This document shows positions 1 to 8,685 of a stretch of DNA of 64,000 nt, piece by piece. The stretch comes from Chryseobacterium sp. Marseille-Q5410 (lineage in GTDB: Bacteria; Bacteroidota; Bacteroidia; Flavobacteriales; Weeksellaceae). The notes under the pieces are model-generated. The model did not search any database. It was given only the letters and a program-made list of their open reading frames with translations, and had not been told where the DNA came from. Every line of letters starts with the position of its first letter. Position 1 is the first letter of the stretch. The stretch covers positions 1,054,001 to 1,118,000 of the forward strand of contig CAMPOT010000001.1 in NCBI GenBank assembly GCA_946892665.1, given 5' to 3'. The translations under genes were made by a program, and so were the position numbers.

Positions 1-2
1 TT

Positions 3-1595
3 GCTGAAAGGTTTGGAACTATAATTATTGATGAATGCCACCATATTCCAGCAGAATCATTCCGAAATATCATTGAGAAACTTAAAACTTTCTATTTATA
101 TGGATTAACGGCGACTCCGTTTCGAAAATATAATGACGGGAAAATGATTTTCACACACATTGGTGAAATTATTACGCAGGTAAAACCAGAAGATGTAGAA
201 AGTTTAAAACCTACGGAAATTGTGATTCGAAAAACAATGCTGGATGTTCCTTTCAATTCAAAAACAGACAGTTTTGAAACTTTATCAAAAATTTTGATTC
301 ACGACACCAATCGAAATAGATTAATTCTGAACGATGTGGAACGTGAGTTGGATAAAGGCAAAAAGGCGGTTATCATTACTGAAAGAAAAGAACACATCGA
401 TTCTTTAAACTTACTTTTAAAACAGTTTTACGAAGTGGTAACTTTGAGCGGTGACGATTCTGAAAATTCACGAAAATCTAAATGGCAGAATTTGCATCAA
501 GGTAATTTTCAGGTGCTGATAACAACAGGACAATATTTTGGTGAAGGAACGGATTTATCAAGTATTAACAGTCTGTTTTTAGTGTATCCGTTTTCATTTG
601 AAGGAAAAATGATTCAATACATTGGGAGAGTTCAACGTTCGGAAATCAACCCTATAATTTATGATTATTGTGACCATAAAATTGATTGTTTAAACAAATT
701 ATTTCTTAAGCGAAACACTTATTATCGTAAAATTACCAGAAAAGCAACGCTTTTTGATGATATAAAAGAGGAGTTAACACCAATCGATTCGACAAAAATT
801 TTTGAAAATAAAATTAAGGTAGCGATTGAAGATTTGGAGTTTCATTATAGAAGTGTTGCCTTCAAATATCCAATTCAGGAAATGAACGCAACTTTTGAAT
901 TTCATATCGAAAATATGGAGATTAGACCAGAACTTGAGGTGTTGAAGCCTTATTTTGTAAAGGTGTTGAAATCCAGAACAATTAATGTGGAGATTTCTGC
1001 GGAATTCGAAAGAGGTAAGTTAATTGCACAAAATGCCATATCAAGTGATATTGAACGAATAAACGAAGAAATTGTAGAAGGTGCAAAAATTCAGTTTCTG
1101 AATAAAGAACTCATTGGAAGAAATAAATTTCACGAGAAAAACGTACTTACAGCAGAAGAATTACAGAATCAGGAAAAACTCTTCAATGATGCTGAACAAA
1201 TATTACAGCAAATTTTAGTAAACAGAAACTATAAACATTCAGCACATGTTTTGTTTCTTGCTGAAAAGCACAAAAGTCAGATAATGAAAATTCGATTTGT
1301 ATTACAGCCGTTTTCATTTGTGTTTCTTTTAGCAGGAAAAGATCATCATTACATAGTGTTGGAAACTTTAGACACTGAAGAAGCAACCTACATTTGGAAA
1401 ACTGGTAAAAGCAAAATTTCAGTCATCAATGCCGTAATGAAAATTGATAATCAACTTACTTTCATTCGACAAAACGGAAGGCAAATGTATTTGGAGACGA
1501 ATCCAAAAGATTTTTCGAGAATTCTCCATGATTATTCAGATGATAAAAAAGGATTTATTAATTGGAAAAGCCAATTAGAAGAAATATTGCTTTAG
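3..1595 (+). CDS. DEAD/DEAH-box (SF2) helicase, C-terminal part, cut by window edge
   Basis: The reading frame is open from the first bases of the window, so the gene begins upstream. Near the visible start are helicase motif II (IIIDECHH) and motif III (GLTATPFR). About 170 codons later come motif V (TTGQYFGEGTDLSS) and motif VI (QYIGRVQRS), so the second RecA domain is complete. Roughly 300 residues follow that I cannot assign to a domain. The DECHH box followed by GLTATP resembles restriction-type helicases and, from memory, the helicase part of TOTE-type conflict proteins (primase plus helicase); the missing N-terminus would decide this. It probably acts on DNA in an NTP-dependent way. 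No partner gene is visible: downstream lies mobile-element debris. Confidence 0.8.
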   Translation, partial: AERFGTIIIDECHHIPAESFRNIIEKLKTFYLYGLTATPFRKYNDGKMIFTHIGEIITQVKPEDVESLKPTEIVIRKTMLDVPFNSKTDSFETLSKILIHDTNRNRLILNDVERELDKGKKAVIITERKEHIDSLNLLLKQFYEVVTLSGDDSENSRKSKWQNLHQGNFQVLITTGQYFGEGTDLSSINSLFLVYPFSFEGKMIQYIGRVQRSEINPIIYDYCDHKIDCLNKLFLKRNTYYRKITRKATLFDDIKEELTPIDSTKIFENKIKVAIEDLEFHYRSVAFKYPIQEMNATFEFHIENMEIRPELEVLKPYFVKVLKSRTINVEISAEFERGKLIAQNAISSDIERINEEIVEGAKIQFLNKELIGRNKFHEKNVLTAEELQNQEKLFNDAEQILQQILVNRNYKHSAHVLFLAEKHKSQIMKIRFVLQPFSFVFLLAGKDHHYIVLETLDTEEATYIWKTGKSKISVINAVMKIDNQLTFIRQNGRQMYLETNPKDFSRILHDYSDDKKGFINWKSQLEEILL

Positions 1596-1722
1596 TAAGT
1601 ATAAATATTTTCTTGACACCTGAAATTAAAAACACAAAGATAATCACCACATTAACATTCTTTCAATTGAGTATCGGCAAACACTAAAAAAATAAAAAAA
1701 AAGAAAGCAAAGTTTTGTAGTC

Positions 1723-1832
1723 AGGAAAATGTGATGCAATATCAAGCCATAAAGGTTTTTCTGAAAAAGTTTTGTGTCATTAAAAATTTAGCCCCAAAAT
1801 TTTTCTGAAAAAATATTGCAGCACATTTTCCT
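1723..1832. repeat. 110-bp element with 20-bp imperfect terminal inverted repeats
   Basis: The left arm 1723-1742 (AGGAAAATGTGATGCAATAT) and the right arm 1813-1832 are reverse complements with one mismatch in 20. The 70-bp interior contains two near-identical copies of TTTTTCTGAAAAA. It could be a small non-autonomous element, or the end of the decayed insertion sequence that follows. It could also form a long hairpin in RNA downstream of the helicase gene. Confidence 0.55.
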
Positions 1833-1872
1833 TCCACGAGAGTGGAGGACTTTCTTTTTTTCTTTTTCTTTT

Positions 1873-1966
1873 GAAAAATTTTTGACAGATTCTTGAAGTT
1901 AGTTCATAAATTCTTAAAAAAATCAAAATTCTTACAACTTGCGAAAATAAAGTATCCGGTTCGAAT
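1873..1966. repeat. Dispersed repeat, copy A (copy B near 16.8 kb)
   Basis: This stretch aligns with 16787-16877 at an estimated 75-80% identity. The best block (TCAAAATTCTTACAAC then TGCGAAAATA) is identical apart from one base. The two copies are in the same orientation and bracket the two-component and export block. Neither copy is coding. Confidence 0.55.
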
Positions 1967-1970
1967 GTTG

Positions 1971-2267
1971 CACACCGTAAACGCATGGGCGGGTCTGAAC
2001 AAAATTAGTCTAGGTCAGGTAAAGACGGAGGAAAGAAGTAATGAAATTGTGGCCATACCCGAAATCTTGGATTTGTTGTTTGTCGAGAAGAGCATTGTCA
2101 CGATCGCGACCAAAAAGGACAGCGAATGACTCACAAAGCTTTTCGCTGCTCAACAAGATCGCCCTGAATCTGCTAAAAAACGGGAAAACATTAAAAGTGG
2201 TGAGCAAGGGAAACGCCTGAAAGCCGGATGGGATAGCAATTATTTCAAAAAATTACTAAATTTTTAG
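1971..2267 (+). pseudogene. Decayed ISAs1-family transposase fragment
   Basis: Translation from 1971 gives HTVNAWAGLNKISLGQVK, then KSNEI-like and IPEILDLLFVEKSIVTI segments. These match the conserved block of ISAs1-type transposases (VSAW...LGQ...KSNEI..IP.LL..L...IVTIDA). The DAMGCQ-type segment and more than 100 following residues are missing. The C-terminal piece (FSLLNKIALNLLKN, then GKRLKAGWDSNY) appears in other frames after a deletion at about 2115 and a frameshift at about 2200. The N-terminal part is also absent. The gene cannot make an active transposase. Family assignment is from remembered motifs, not a search. Confidence 0.75.
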
Positions 2268-2483
2268 ATGCGTTTGCCATCTTGTTGTATGTATTGGATA
2301 ACCACAATCAAAATTAATCACTTATCTTTGCTAGTTATAATTTCTGAATCATTTATCGTCACAGAAATACATGGGTGCATAGTCTTGAGAAATCACAAAA
2401 AGCCCTTTTAGAACTTTTTATATTTCGCATTTTTCTGATACCACAACACCATGTAATTAGTTATAATTTCCCAAGGAAATTCT

Positions 2484-3809
2484 CTAAACAAACCACACCT
2501 CAAACACACTTCCACCCTCCACATTTCTATAAACAATATATCCGTTGTGCGCTTCCATAATGGATTTTGCTAAAGTTAGACCGATTCCGGAACCGTTTTG
2601 TCGTGTGGTGAAAAAAGGTAGGAAAATTTTGTCTTGAATTTTATCGTTTATTCCTTCTCCGGAGTCTTGAATTTTTATGACGGTTCGGTTGTTCAGGTAT
2701 TGGGTTTCAATCGAAATCTCCTTTTTTTCAGAATGAGTTAAAGCGTTCATAGAATTGGTTAAAAGATTTACCAAGACTCTCTCCACCATTTTTTCGTCGG
2801 CGTTCAGATTAAGTTCTGCGATGTTGAGATGTGTTTTGATATTTTTACTTTTAAACTCACTGTCAAAAATTTTCAGCACATTTTCAATCGTGGTTTTCAG
2901 GTTGAAAAGTGATTTTTTCGGTTTTGGAAGTTCTGCAACTTGACGATAACTGTCGATGAAATGGAGTAATTGTTGTGATTTAGAATTAATGATTTGCAGA
3001 CTGCCTTTCATTTCGTCTTGGTCATCCTTATTCAAATCATCTTGTTCAGCGAGATATTCCAAATTTTGAATCAAACTGTTTACGGGAGTCAAAGTATTTA
3101 AAAGTTCGTGGGAAATAACTTTCATTAAATTATTCCACGCCAATTTTTCCTTTTTATCGATGATTTTCTGAACTGATTCCAAAGAAACCACGCAAAAAAT
3201 TTGGTCGGGACTTTCAATTCTCGTGGTGCGAATTGAAAAAGATTGCTTCGAACTTTCTTTTACAGAAATATCAATAAATTCTTGCGAATCTCTGTAATTC
3301 GTACTTTCAATCAAATCATAAAAATTGGGCGATTTTTCTTTGTAGAATTCCCAATCGTTATACTTCGGAACTTGCAAAATATTGAGGAATGCAGGATTAC
3401 AAAAGAAAACGTTCCAATCATTTTTCGTCGTTGTTTTGTTTAAAATCAAGAAACCAATTTCCTGTTTAGCCAAAATATTTTCGTACAATAATTTGAAGGA
3501 AGTGAGTTGCGTGTTCTCGTTTTTGGCTTGATAGTAAAGTTTTACGGCTTCATTTTTCAGTTCATTAGTATCATCTTCCTTTGGGAAAAGTGTAAAATCT
3601 TTTCTTCGGATGGAAGTGATGATCTTCTCGGTTTCAGCGATTTTTTGGTTGATTAAAATCCAAGAATACCCCAAAAACAAAAACCCAATTCCCGAAAAAA
3701 GTAAAGCAGTGATATACTTTTTGGCAATAAAAAAATCATATCCGAAAAACAGAAAAACAATGCACAAAAGCACCAAGATTATCCACTGAAAAGAAACCGC
3801 CATTTTCAT
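2484..3809 (-). CDS. NtrB/AtoS-type membrane sensor histidine kinase
   Basis: This is the sensor of a two-component pair; it should phosphorylate the sigma-54 regulator encoded just upstream. Numbering is from the ATG at 3809. Two membrane helices (about 6-24 and 32-52) with almost no periplasmic loop are followed by a PAS-like domain (about 100-210). The HisKA box is SHELLNTLTP with His234, then an N-box (LVNLLTNSMNAL, 346-357), G1 (DSGEG, 382-386) and G2 (GSGIGL, 406-411). The near-absence of an outside domain suggests sensing in the membrane, by a partner or in the cytoplasm. The ATG at 3809 lies just after the regulator stop; an ATG at 3821 in the same frame would overlap it by 11 nt. Confidence 0.92.
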   Translation of the reverse strand: MKMAVSFQWIILVLLCIVFLFFGYDFFIAKKYITALLFSGIGFLFLGYSWILINQKIAETEKIITSIRRKDFTLFPKEDDTNELKNEAVKLYYQAKNENTQLTSFKLLYENILAKQEIGFLILNKTTTKNDWNVFFCNPAFLNILQVPKYNDWEFYKEKSPNFYDLIESTNYRDSQEFIDISVKESSKQSFSIRTTRIESPDQIFCVVSLESVQKIIDKKEKLAWNNLMKVISHELLNTLTPVNSLIQNLEYLAEQDDLNKDDQDEMKGSLQIINSKSQQLLHFIDSYRQVAELPKPKKSLFNLKTTIENVLKIFDSEFKSKNIKTHLNIAELNLNADEKMVERVLVNLLTNSMNALTHSEKKEISIETQYLNNRTVIKIQDSGEGINDKIQDKIFLPFFTTRQNGSGIGLTLAKSIMEAHNGYIVYRNVEGGSVFEVWFV

Positions 3810-3810
3810 C

Positions 3811-5151
3811 TTATAAACCAAATTTTTCCATTCTTCTATAAAGCGAAGCTCTCGTCAATCCCAACGCTTCAGAAGCAAGAGAGATGTTTCCTTTGTATTT
3901 TTTCAAGGCGTTTGCAATCATTTTTTCTTCCATTTCCTCCAAATTTAATGAAGTTAAATTTTCGGATGCTGAAATAGGATTGTTTTGCAATGCGAGATTA
4001 ATTTTTCCGTCTTCCGAAAGAATAATCGCTCGTTCAATAGTGTGTTCCAATTCACGAATATTTCCCGGAAAATGATAATTTTTAAGTTCCTCATCATTTT
4101 CAAATTCCAAATCTTCTCTCGCGTATTTTTTCTGATATTTTTGAATGAAAAATTCAGACAAGTTTTGCAAATCTTCCTTTCTTTCCCTCAACGGTGGAAT
4201 TTCAATTTCTACGGTATTGATTCTATAATACAAATCTTCTCGGAACTTACCTTCACCAACAAACTTTTTCAAATCTGCATTGGTTGCAAAAATAAATCGA
4301 ATATCTAAAAACCGTTCTTTGTTCTCGCCAATTCTCGTCAGTTTTTTGGTTTGAATTAAAGTCAGGATTTTTTGCTGTAATTGAGGCGAAAGATTCCCAA
4401 TTTCATCTAGAAAAACTGTTCCGCCATTGGCATTTTCTATTTTTCCTGCTTTATCTGTTTTTGCATCTGTAAATGCACCTTTCGCATAGCCGAAAAGTTC
4501 TGCTTCAAACAAATTTTCAGAAAGAGAACCTAAATCGATATGAACAAAAGGTTCACTATTTCGTTTAGAATTTTTGTGAATGTATTCTGCCAAAACAAAT
4601 TTTCCGGTTCCATTTTCGCCCAAAAGCAAAATGTTGGCGTCGGTTGGCGAAACTTTTTTCAAAGTTTTCATCACTTCCTGCATTTTTGGGGATTTCGTTT
4701 CCAAATTGTATTCAGAAATTGAGGTTTGCAGGTTTTCCCACTGTTGAAGTTTCTTGTTTTTTCGGGAAATATCTACGGCAAGATTTACAGAAGCATAAAG
4801 TTTTTCATTGTTCCACGGTTTTAGTATAAAATCGGTTGCGCCCTTTTTCAGAGCTTCCACAGCGAGTTCCACTTCTCCATAAGCCGTCATTAAAATCACA
4901 GGAATATTTTTGTTGATTTCCTGAATTTCTTTTAGCCAATATAAACCTTCTTTTCCGTCCTCAAAACCGCGACGAAAATTCATATCCAAGAGAATGACAT
5001 CCACATTATTTTCATTGAGTGTAGGAATGATTTTCTTTGGTGAATTGATGGTAATCACTTCCTCAAAGAATTTTTTCAACCAAACTCTCGCCGAAAAAAG
5101 GATGTCTTCATCGTCGTCAACAATTAAAATCGTGGCTTCTTTCTTTCTCAT
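3811..5151 (-). CDS. Sigma-54-dependent NtrC-family response regulator
   Basis: This is a three-domain bacterial enhancer-binding protein that should activate RpoN-dependent transcription when phosphorylated. The receiver domain (1-120) has the acidic pair near D12-D14, phospho-acceptor D56, T89 and K111. The AAA+ domain (about 150-380) has Walker A GENGTGK (178-184) and Walker B FLDE (247-250). The sigma-54 contact loop reads GAFTDA (225-230) rather than the usual GAFTGA. A Fis-type helix-turn-helix closes the protein (about 420-443). It is the first gene of a two-gene unit with its kinase and is divergent from the HlyD gene. The paired sites at 5163-5201 in front of it are its likely targets. 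Confidence 0.93.
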   Translation of the reverse strand: MRKKEATILIVDDDEDILFSARVWLKKFFEEVITINSPKKIIPTLNENNVDVILLDMNFRRGFEDGKEGLYWLKEIQEINKNIPVILMTAYGEVELAVEALKKGATDFILKPWNNEKLYASVNLAVDISRKNKKLQQWENLQTSISEYNLETKSPKMQEVMKTLKKVSPTDANILLLGENGTGKFVLAEYIHKNSKRNSEPFVHIDLGSLSENLFEAELFGYAKGAFTDAKTDKAGKIENANGGTVFLDEIGNLSPQLQQKILTLIQTKKLTRIGENKERFLDIRFIFATNADLKKFVGEGKFREDLYYRINTVEIEIPPLRERKEDLQNLSEFFIQKYQKKYAREDLEFENDEELKNYHFPGNIRELEHTIERAIILSEDGKINLALQNNPISASENLTSLNLEEMEEKMIANALKKYKGNISLASEALGLTRASLYRRMEKFGL

Positions 5152-5162
5152 TTAAACTTTAA

Positions 5163-5201
5163 CTGTCCGTTTCTGTACACTTACTGTCCGAAAATGAACA
5201 C
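5163..5201. promoter_or_regulatory. Tandem 18-bp activator-site candidates (UAS)
   Basis: Two copies of CTGTCCGNNNNTGNACAC lie at 5163-5180 and 5184-5201, spaced exactly 21 bp, about two helical turns. Each contains an imperfect palindrome, TGTCC-N6-GWACA. They sit about 60-100 bp upstream of the only sigma-54-like promoter in the gap, the usual arrangement for NtrC-type activator sites. Binding by the adjacent regulator is inferred. Confidence 0.6.
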
Positions 5202-5229
5202 TTTTTGTCTCATTCAATTTTTGTACATC

Positions 5230-5304
5230 TTATAAATCAATAACTTACAAACTCATTTTTTAATGGTATAACAATAGTGTAATTATTTATAAATCAGTAA
5301 CGTA
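5230..5304 (+). repeat. Pair of 18-bp direct repeats around the promoter
   Basis: TTATAAATCAATAACTTA (5230-5247) and TTATAAATCAGTAACGTA (5287-5304) differ at two positions and lie 57 bp apart. One is upstream of the sigma-54-like promoter and the other covers the expected transcript start and 5' leader. They could be a second regulator's operators or simple duplication. Confidence 0.4.
5264..5279 (+). promoter_or_regulatory. Sigma-54-like -24/-12 promoter for the export operon
   Basis: TGGTATAACAATAGTG matches the consensus TGGCAC-N5-TTGCW at TGG, the A and the G of the -12 part, with GG-N10-GT in place of GG-N10-GC. It is the only GG in the gap that fits. Transcription would start near 5289, about 18 nt before the HlyD ATG. 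The imperfect -12 element lowers confidence. Confidence 0.4.
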
Positions 5305-5306
5305 TA

Positions 5307-6548
5307 ATGGATACGAAAATAGAGAAAAAACAATCTAAATTCAAAATATTTTTAATCGGCGTTTTGGCTTTGGCATTTTTAGGGATTTCAGCGTTTTACT
5401 TTTTGAAACAGAAGAAAACCTATAATGTGAAAGCAGAAGACATTCAAATTTCGGAGGTGACTTTTGGGAAATTTGAAGATGTAATGTTGATTACGGCTCA
5501 AACGCAATCGCTGAATTCTTCTTTAGTAAATGTTTTGGAAGGTGGCGCTGTAAAGGAAATTTATGCAGAAGACGGACAATTGGTCAACAAAGGAGCACCT
5601 TTGGCGAGAGTATACAATCCGAATACGGAATTTAATTATCTAAATCAAGAGACGGGAATTATGCAACAGATTTCGCAGATGAGAAATTCACTTTTAGAAC
5701 TGAAAAACCAAGAATTCAACCAAAATAAAGAATTGCTTCAAGCACAAAACGATTATAATGTGGCTTTGCAAAATTTTAATCTTCAAAAGCGACTTTATGA
5801 TGCTGAAATTGGCAAAAAAACCGATTACGATATGGCTTCTCAAAACCTGAACTATCAGCAAAAAAGAAAAAATATTACAGAACAAGGATTAGTAAACGAA
5901 AGAAACTCCCGAAATCAGCAAATTTCCGCAATTAGTAATTCCATCAATCAAATGCAGAAAAGTTTGAATGTTTTGAAAAATAATAAAAACAATTTCTTGA
6001 TTTTAGCACCTGTTTCTGGACGATTGTCTTCATTTAGTATTTCATTAGGTCAAAATTTGACAAGCGGTGAAAGTATCGGGAAAATTGATTTAATGGACGG
6101 CTATAAATTGGTTGCAAAAGTGGATGAATATTACATCAATAAACTTCAAGTAGGAATTAAAGGAACTTTGGAAAGCAACGATAAAACTTATGATATTATA
6201 GTAACCAAAATTCTTCCCGAAGTTAAGGATGGACAATTTTCTGCCGAACTTGGATTTGTGGATGAAAAACCGAATAATTTGAAAATCGGGATGACTTTCG
6301 GCGTAAAATTGAAACTTTCGCAAGACACGCAAAGCAAAATGATTTCCAAAGGAAATTTCTACAAAGACACCTCAGGGAAATGGATTTTCGTGATTCAAGG
6401 TGACAACGCAGTAAAACGAAATATTCAACTAAACCGTGAAAACCAAATGTATTACGAAGTAACTTTGGGATTAAAAGCGGGTGAAAAAGTAATCGTTTCG
6501 GATTATAGCGATTTTAAAAATTATGAAGAACTTAATATTAAAAAGTAA
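5307..6548 (+). CDS. HlyD/MacA-family periplasmic adaptor subunit
   Basis: This membrane-fusion protein should link an inner-membrane ABC transporter to an outer-membrane channel. A membrane anchor spans about 12-33. The two lipoyl half-motifs are at about 72-105 and 230-260, with a long coiled-coil hairpin between them (about 110-228, rich in Q, N and K). Beta-barrel and membrane-proximal domains follow (about 265-410). The length of 413 residues is normal. It is the first gene of the operon that also encodes a MacB-type ATPase, two permeases and a TolC-type protein, so it is the likely adaptor of that pump. Expression is probably sigma-54 dependent. Confidence 0.93.
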   Translation: MDTKIEKKQSKFKIFLIGVLALAFLGISAFYFLKQKKTYNVKAEDIQISEVTFGKFEDVMLITAQTQSLNSSLVNVLEGGAVKEIYAEDGQLVNKGAPLARVYNPNTEFNYLNQETGIMQQISQMRNSLLELKNQEFNQNKELLQAQNDYNVALQNFNLQKRLYDAEIGKKTDYDMASQNLNYQQKRKNITEQGLVNERNSRNQQISAISNSINQMQKSLNVLKNNKNNFLILAPVSGRLSSFSISLGQNLTSGESIGKIDLMDGYKLVAKVDEYYINKLQVGIKGTLESNDKTYDIIVTKILPEVKDGQFSAELGFVDEKPNNLKIGMTFGVKLKLSQDTQSKMISKGNFYKDTSGKWIFVIQGDNAVKRNIQLNRENQMYYEVTLGLKAGEKVIVSDYSDFKNYEELNIKK

Positions 6549-6593
6549 CTGTAATAATATTACTAACTGTGTTGTCTTTATTAAAAAAGAATT

Positions 6594-8672
6594 ATGAAAA
6601 AACTAATTATTCTTGCCATTGGTTTAACCCCGTTTTTTGGATATTCCCAAGAAGCAAAACCTTCCGATTCTATTATCAAAACGAAAGAAATTCAAGAAGT
6701 TTTATTGAAATCTCAAAAGAAAAAACAGTTTTCTGACCACGCGAATTATACTTTTGACAAGGAAGCATTAGGAAAAGCAAGACACTCCAAAGATTTATTA
6801 ACAACGCTTCCCGAATTACAATTAGACCCCATTTCAAATACCGTTACAAGCATTAAAGGCGGAAAAGTTCTGTTCTTAATTAACGGAATTGAAGCAAGCG
6901 ACAACCAAATAAAGAGTATTGCACCGACAAATGTGGTGAGGGTTGAATATTTTGATATTCCACCTGCGAGATATTCGCAGAGAGCAGATACTGTGGTGAA
7001 CATTGTTACCAAAAATCCTGAGTTAGGATATTCTTATGGTGCAGATGTTACTTCTGCCTTAGCAACAGGTTTTGTAAACGGATCTGCGTACGCAGGTTAT
7101 ACGAAAGGAAAGAATGATTTTGGTTTGGAATATTCTATCAATCTGCGTGATTATGATAACAGAATTGTCGATAAAATCTACGATTACAATTTAAATGGAA
7201 GTCATTATAATTCAACTGAACAGCAGAAAGACCATTTTGGATACACGAACCAAAACATTTCCTTACGCTATGCTAATGTAGTGGTGGGACGTTATACTTT
7301 TCAGGCGAAAGGAAGTATTTTCATTAATTCGAACTTCAATAAAGGTTTAGGAACGAGCGTTTTTACCAAAGATAATTTAGCGGAATCCCATCAAACGGTT
7401 CATAATAGTAATTCTGATTATACCGCACCAACTTTAGACCTTTATTATTCTAAAAATATCGGTAAAAAAGACGAATTGAGTTTAAATTTTATTGGTTCTC
7501 ATTATACCACAAATTCGTCGCAGTTTGACCACGAGTGGAATATCGCAGAAAACAAAGATATTTTTAACAACGATATGAATCTAAAAGCCAAACAAACAGG
7601 AATCGTGGGCGAAATTGCACATACCCATCAATTTGAAAAGGGAAAATTAAGTTCAGGTTATCGTATTTCAAACACTGCGATTTCTAATGATGTTGTCAAT
7701 CTTTTGGGAGCATCTCAATATTCCGTTAATTATTTACAACAGTATCTGTACACTGAATATTCAGGAAAAAAAGAAAAACTTTCATATCGTTTAGGAATTG
7801 GACTTACCAATATTCATAATAAAAGTGCAGAAACCACTCAAGATGATTGGGCACCCACACCAAAACTTGTTTTAAGTTACGACTTAGGTAAAAACCAAAG
7901 TTTAAGATTGACGAGTAGTTATACTTCCAACAGTCCTTGGGCTTCAGCATTAAGCAGTAATGTCACTCAAATAGTTCCTAATATTGTTCAGCGAGGCAAT
8001 CCTTATTTAAAGTCACAACATTTATTCAGAAACAACTTTATTTATTCTTATGGTGGAAAAAATGTTGATTTTAACTTAAATGCTTTTTATAACATTGTTG
8101 ACAAATATTTCGCACAAATTTTTGAAGCAGATTCTGAAACTAACGGTTATGCTTTAACCTATCAAAATGCAGATTTTAATGAAAAAGGAATTCAATTAAG
8201 TGGCTCTTACAAACCTTTCGGCACACAGGTTTTAGTAATAAAAACTTTTATTCAGCCTGTTTCAATGAAACTTGTCGTAAATGATGGACGAGAATTCACA
8301 AGTAACTTTATAAGAAGCAGTTTTGGCGTAACATCACAATTTAAAAACTTTGGAATTTACTATAATTTCAATCTTCCTATCTATCAAATTAACGGTGCTT
8401 TTTTAAGTCTCGACGAAAATCAGAATCATTTATTTGCTTCGTATAAATATAAAAGCCTTGAATTGTCAAGTGGTTTTTATTGGATAGGAATGCCTTCACA
8501 TTACCATAATAAAACTATGGAGGGAAGCATCGTAAAAAATGAAAGAATATCCAATATTTATAACAACAAAAACATGTTTGTTCTCGGATTGAGTTACGAT
8601 TTCTCAAGCGGGAAAAAACTACAAATTCAGAAGAAATTGGAAAATTCAACAGCTCCTGCAGCAACTTTCTAA
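6594..8672 (+). CDS. TonB-receptor-like outer-membrane beta-barrel protein
   Basis: The 692-residue protein begins with a signal peptide (MKKLIILAIGLTPFFGYS). Residues about 30-145 are plug-like: a LLTTLPELQLD segment, FLINGIEAS, and VVRVEYFDIPPARYSQRADTVVNIVTK. A long barrel rich in alternating aromatic and polar strands follows. This matches the outer-membrane beta-barrel family related to TonB-dependent receptors but without the N-terminal carboxypeptidase-like domain. It follows the adaptor by 45 nt. A barrel besides TolC is unusual in a tripartite ABC pump operon; it may form a second outer-membrane component or sense the exported substrate. No substrate can be named. Confidence 0.8.
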   Translation: MKKLIILAIGLTPFFGYSQEAKPSDSIIKTKEIQEVLLKSQKKKQFSDHANYTFDKEALGKARHSKDLLTTLPELQLDPISNTVTSIKGGKVLFLINGIEASDNQIKSIAPTNVVRVEYFDIPPARYSQRADTVVNIVTKNPELGYSYGADVTSALATGFVNGSAYAGYTKGKNDFGLEYSINLRDYDNRIVDKIYDYNLNGSHYNSTEQQKDHFGYTNQNISLRYANVVVGRYTFQAKGSIFINSNFNKGLGTSVFTKDNLAESHQTVHNSNSDYTAPTLDLYYSKNIGKKDELSLNFIGSHYTTNSSQFDHEWNIAENKDIFNNDMNLKAKQTGIVGEIAHTHQFEKGKLSSGYRISNTAISNDVVNLLGASQYSVNYLQQYLYTEYSGKKEKLSYRLGIGLTNIHNKSAETTQDDWAPTPKLVLSYDLGKNQSLRLTSSYTSNSPWASALSSNVTQIVPNIVQRGNPYLKSQHLFRNNFIYSYGGKNVDFNLNAFYNIVDKYFAQIFEADSETNGYALTYQNADFNEKGIQLSGSYKPFGTQVLVIKTFIQPVSMKLVVNDGREFTSNFIRSSFGVTSQFKNFGIYYNFNLPIYQINGAFLSLDENQNHLFASYKYKSLELSSGFYWIGMPSHYHNKTMEGSIVKNERISNIYNNKNMFVLGLSYDFSSGKKLQIQKKLENSTAPAATF

Positions 8673-8685
8673 AAAAGATAAGAAT

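Larger units (their letters stand above)
1596..2483. other. Gene-free stretch with mobile-element debris
   Basis: About 0.9 kb lies between the helicase stop and the sensor-kinase stop without an intact gene. It holds, in order, a 110-bp element with 20-bp inverted ends (1723-1832), a roughly 90-bp sequence that recurs at about 16.8 kb (1873-1966), and a decayed ISAs1-type transposase (1971-2267). After that come about 200 bp of AT-rich DNA with a TATCTTTG box (2323-2330) and a 13-bp direct repeat, TAGTTATAATTTC, at 2332-2344 and 2458-2470. No convincing gene follows that box. The stretch looks like an insertion scar. Confidence 0.6.

Noticed and set aside
2375-2560. Plus-strand frame of 61 codons at the end of the sensor-kinase gene
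   Set aside because: It overlaps the conserved G2 end of the kinase on the other strand and has no recognisable features.
5205-5228. Third activator site (TTGTCTCATTCAATTTTTGTACA) behind the two UAS copies
   Set aside because: The half-sites are 12 nt apart instead of 6, and it is not at the 21-bp spacing of the other two.
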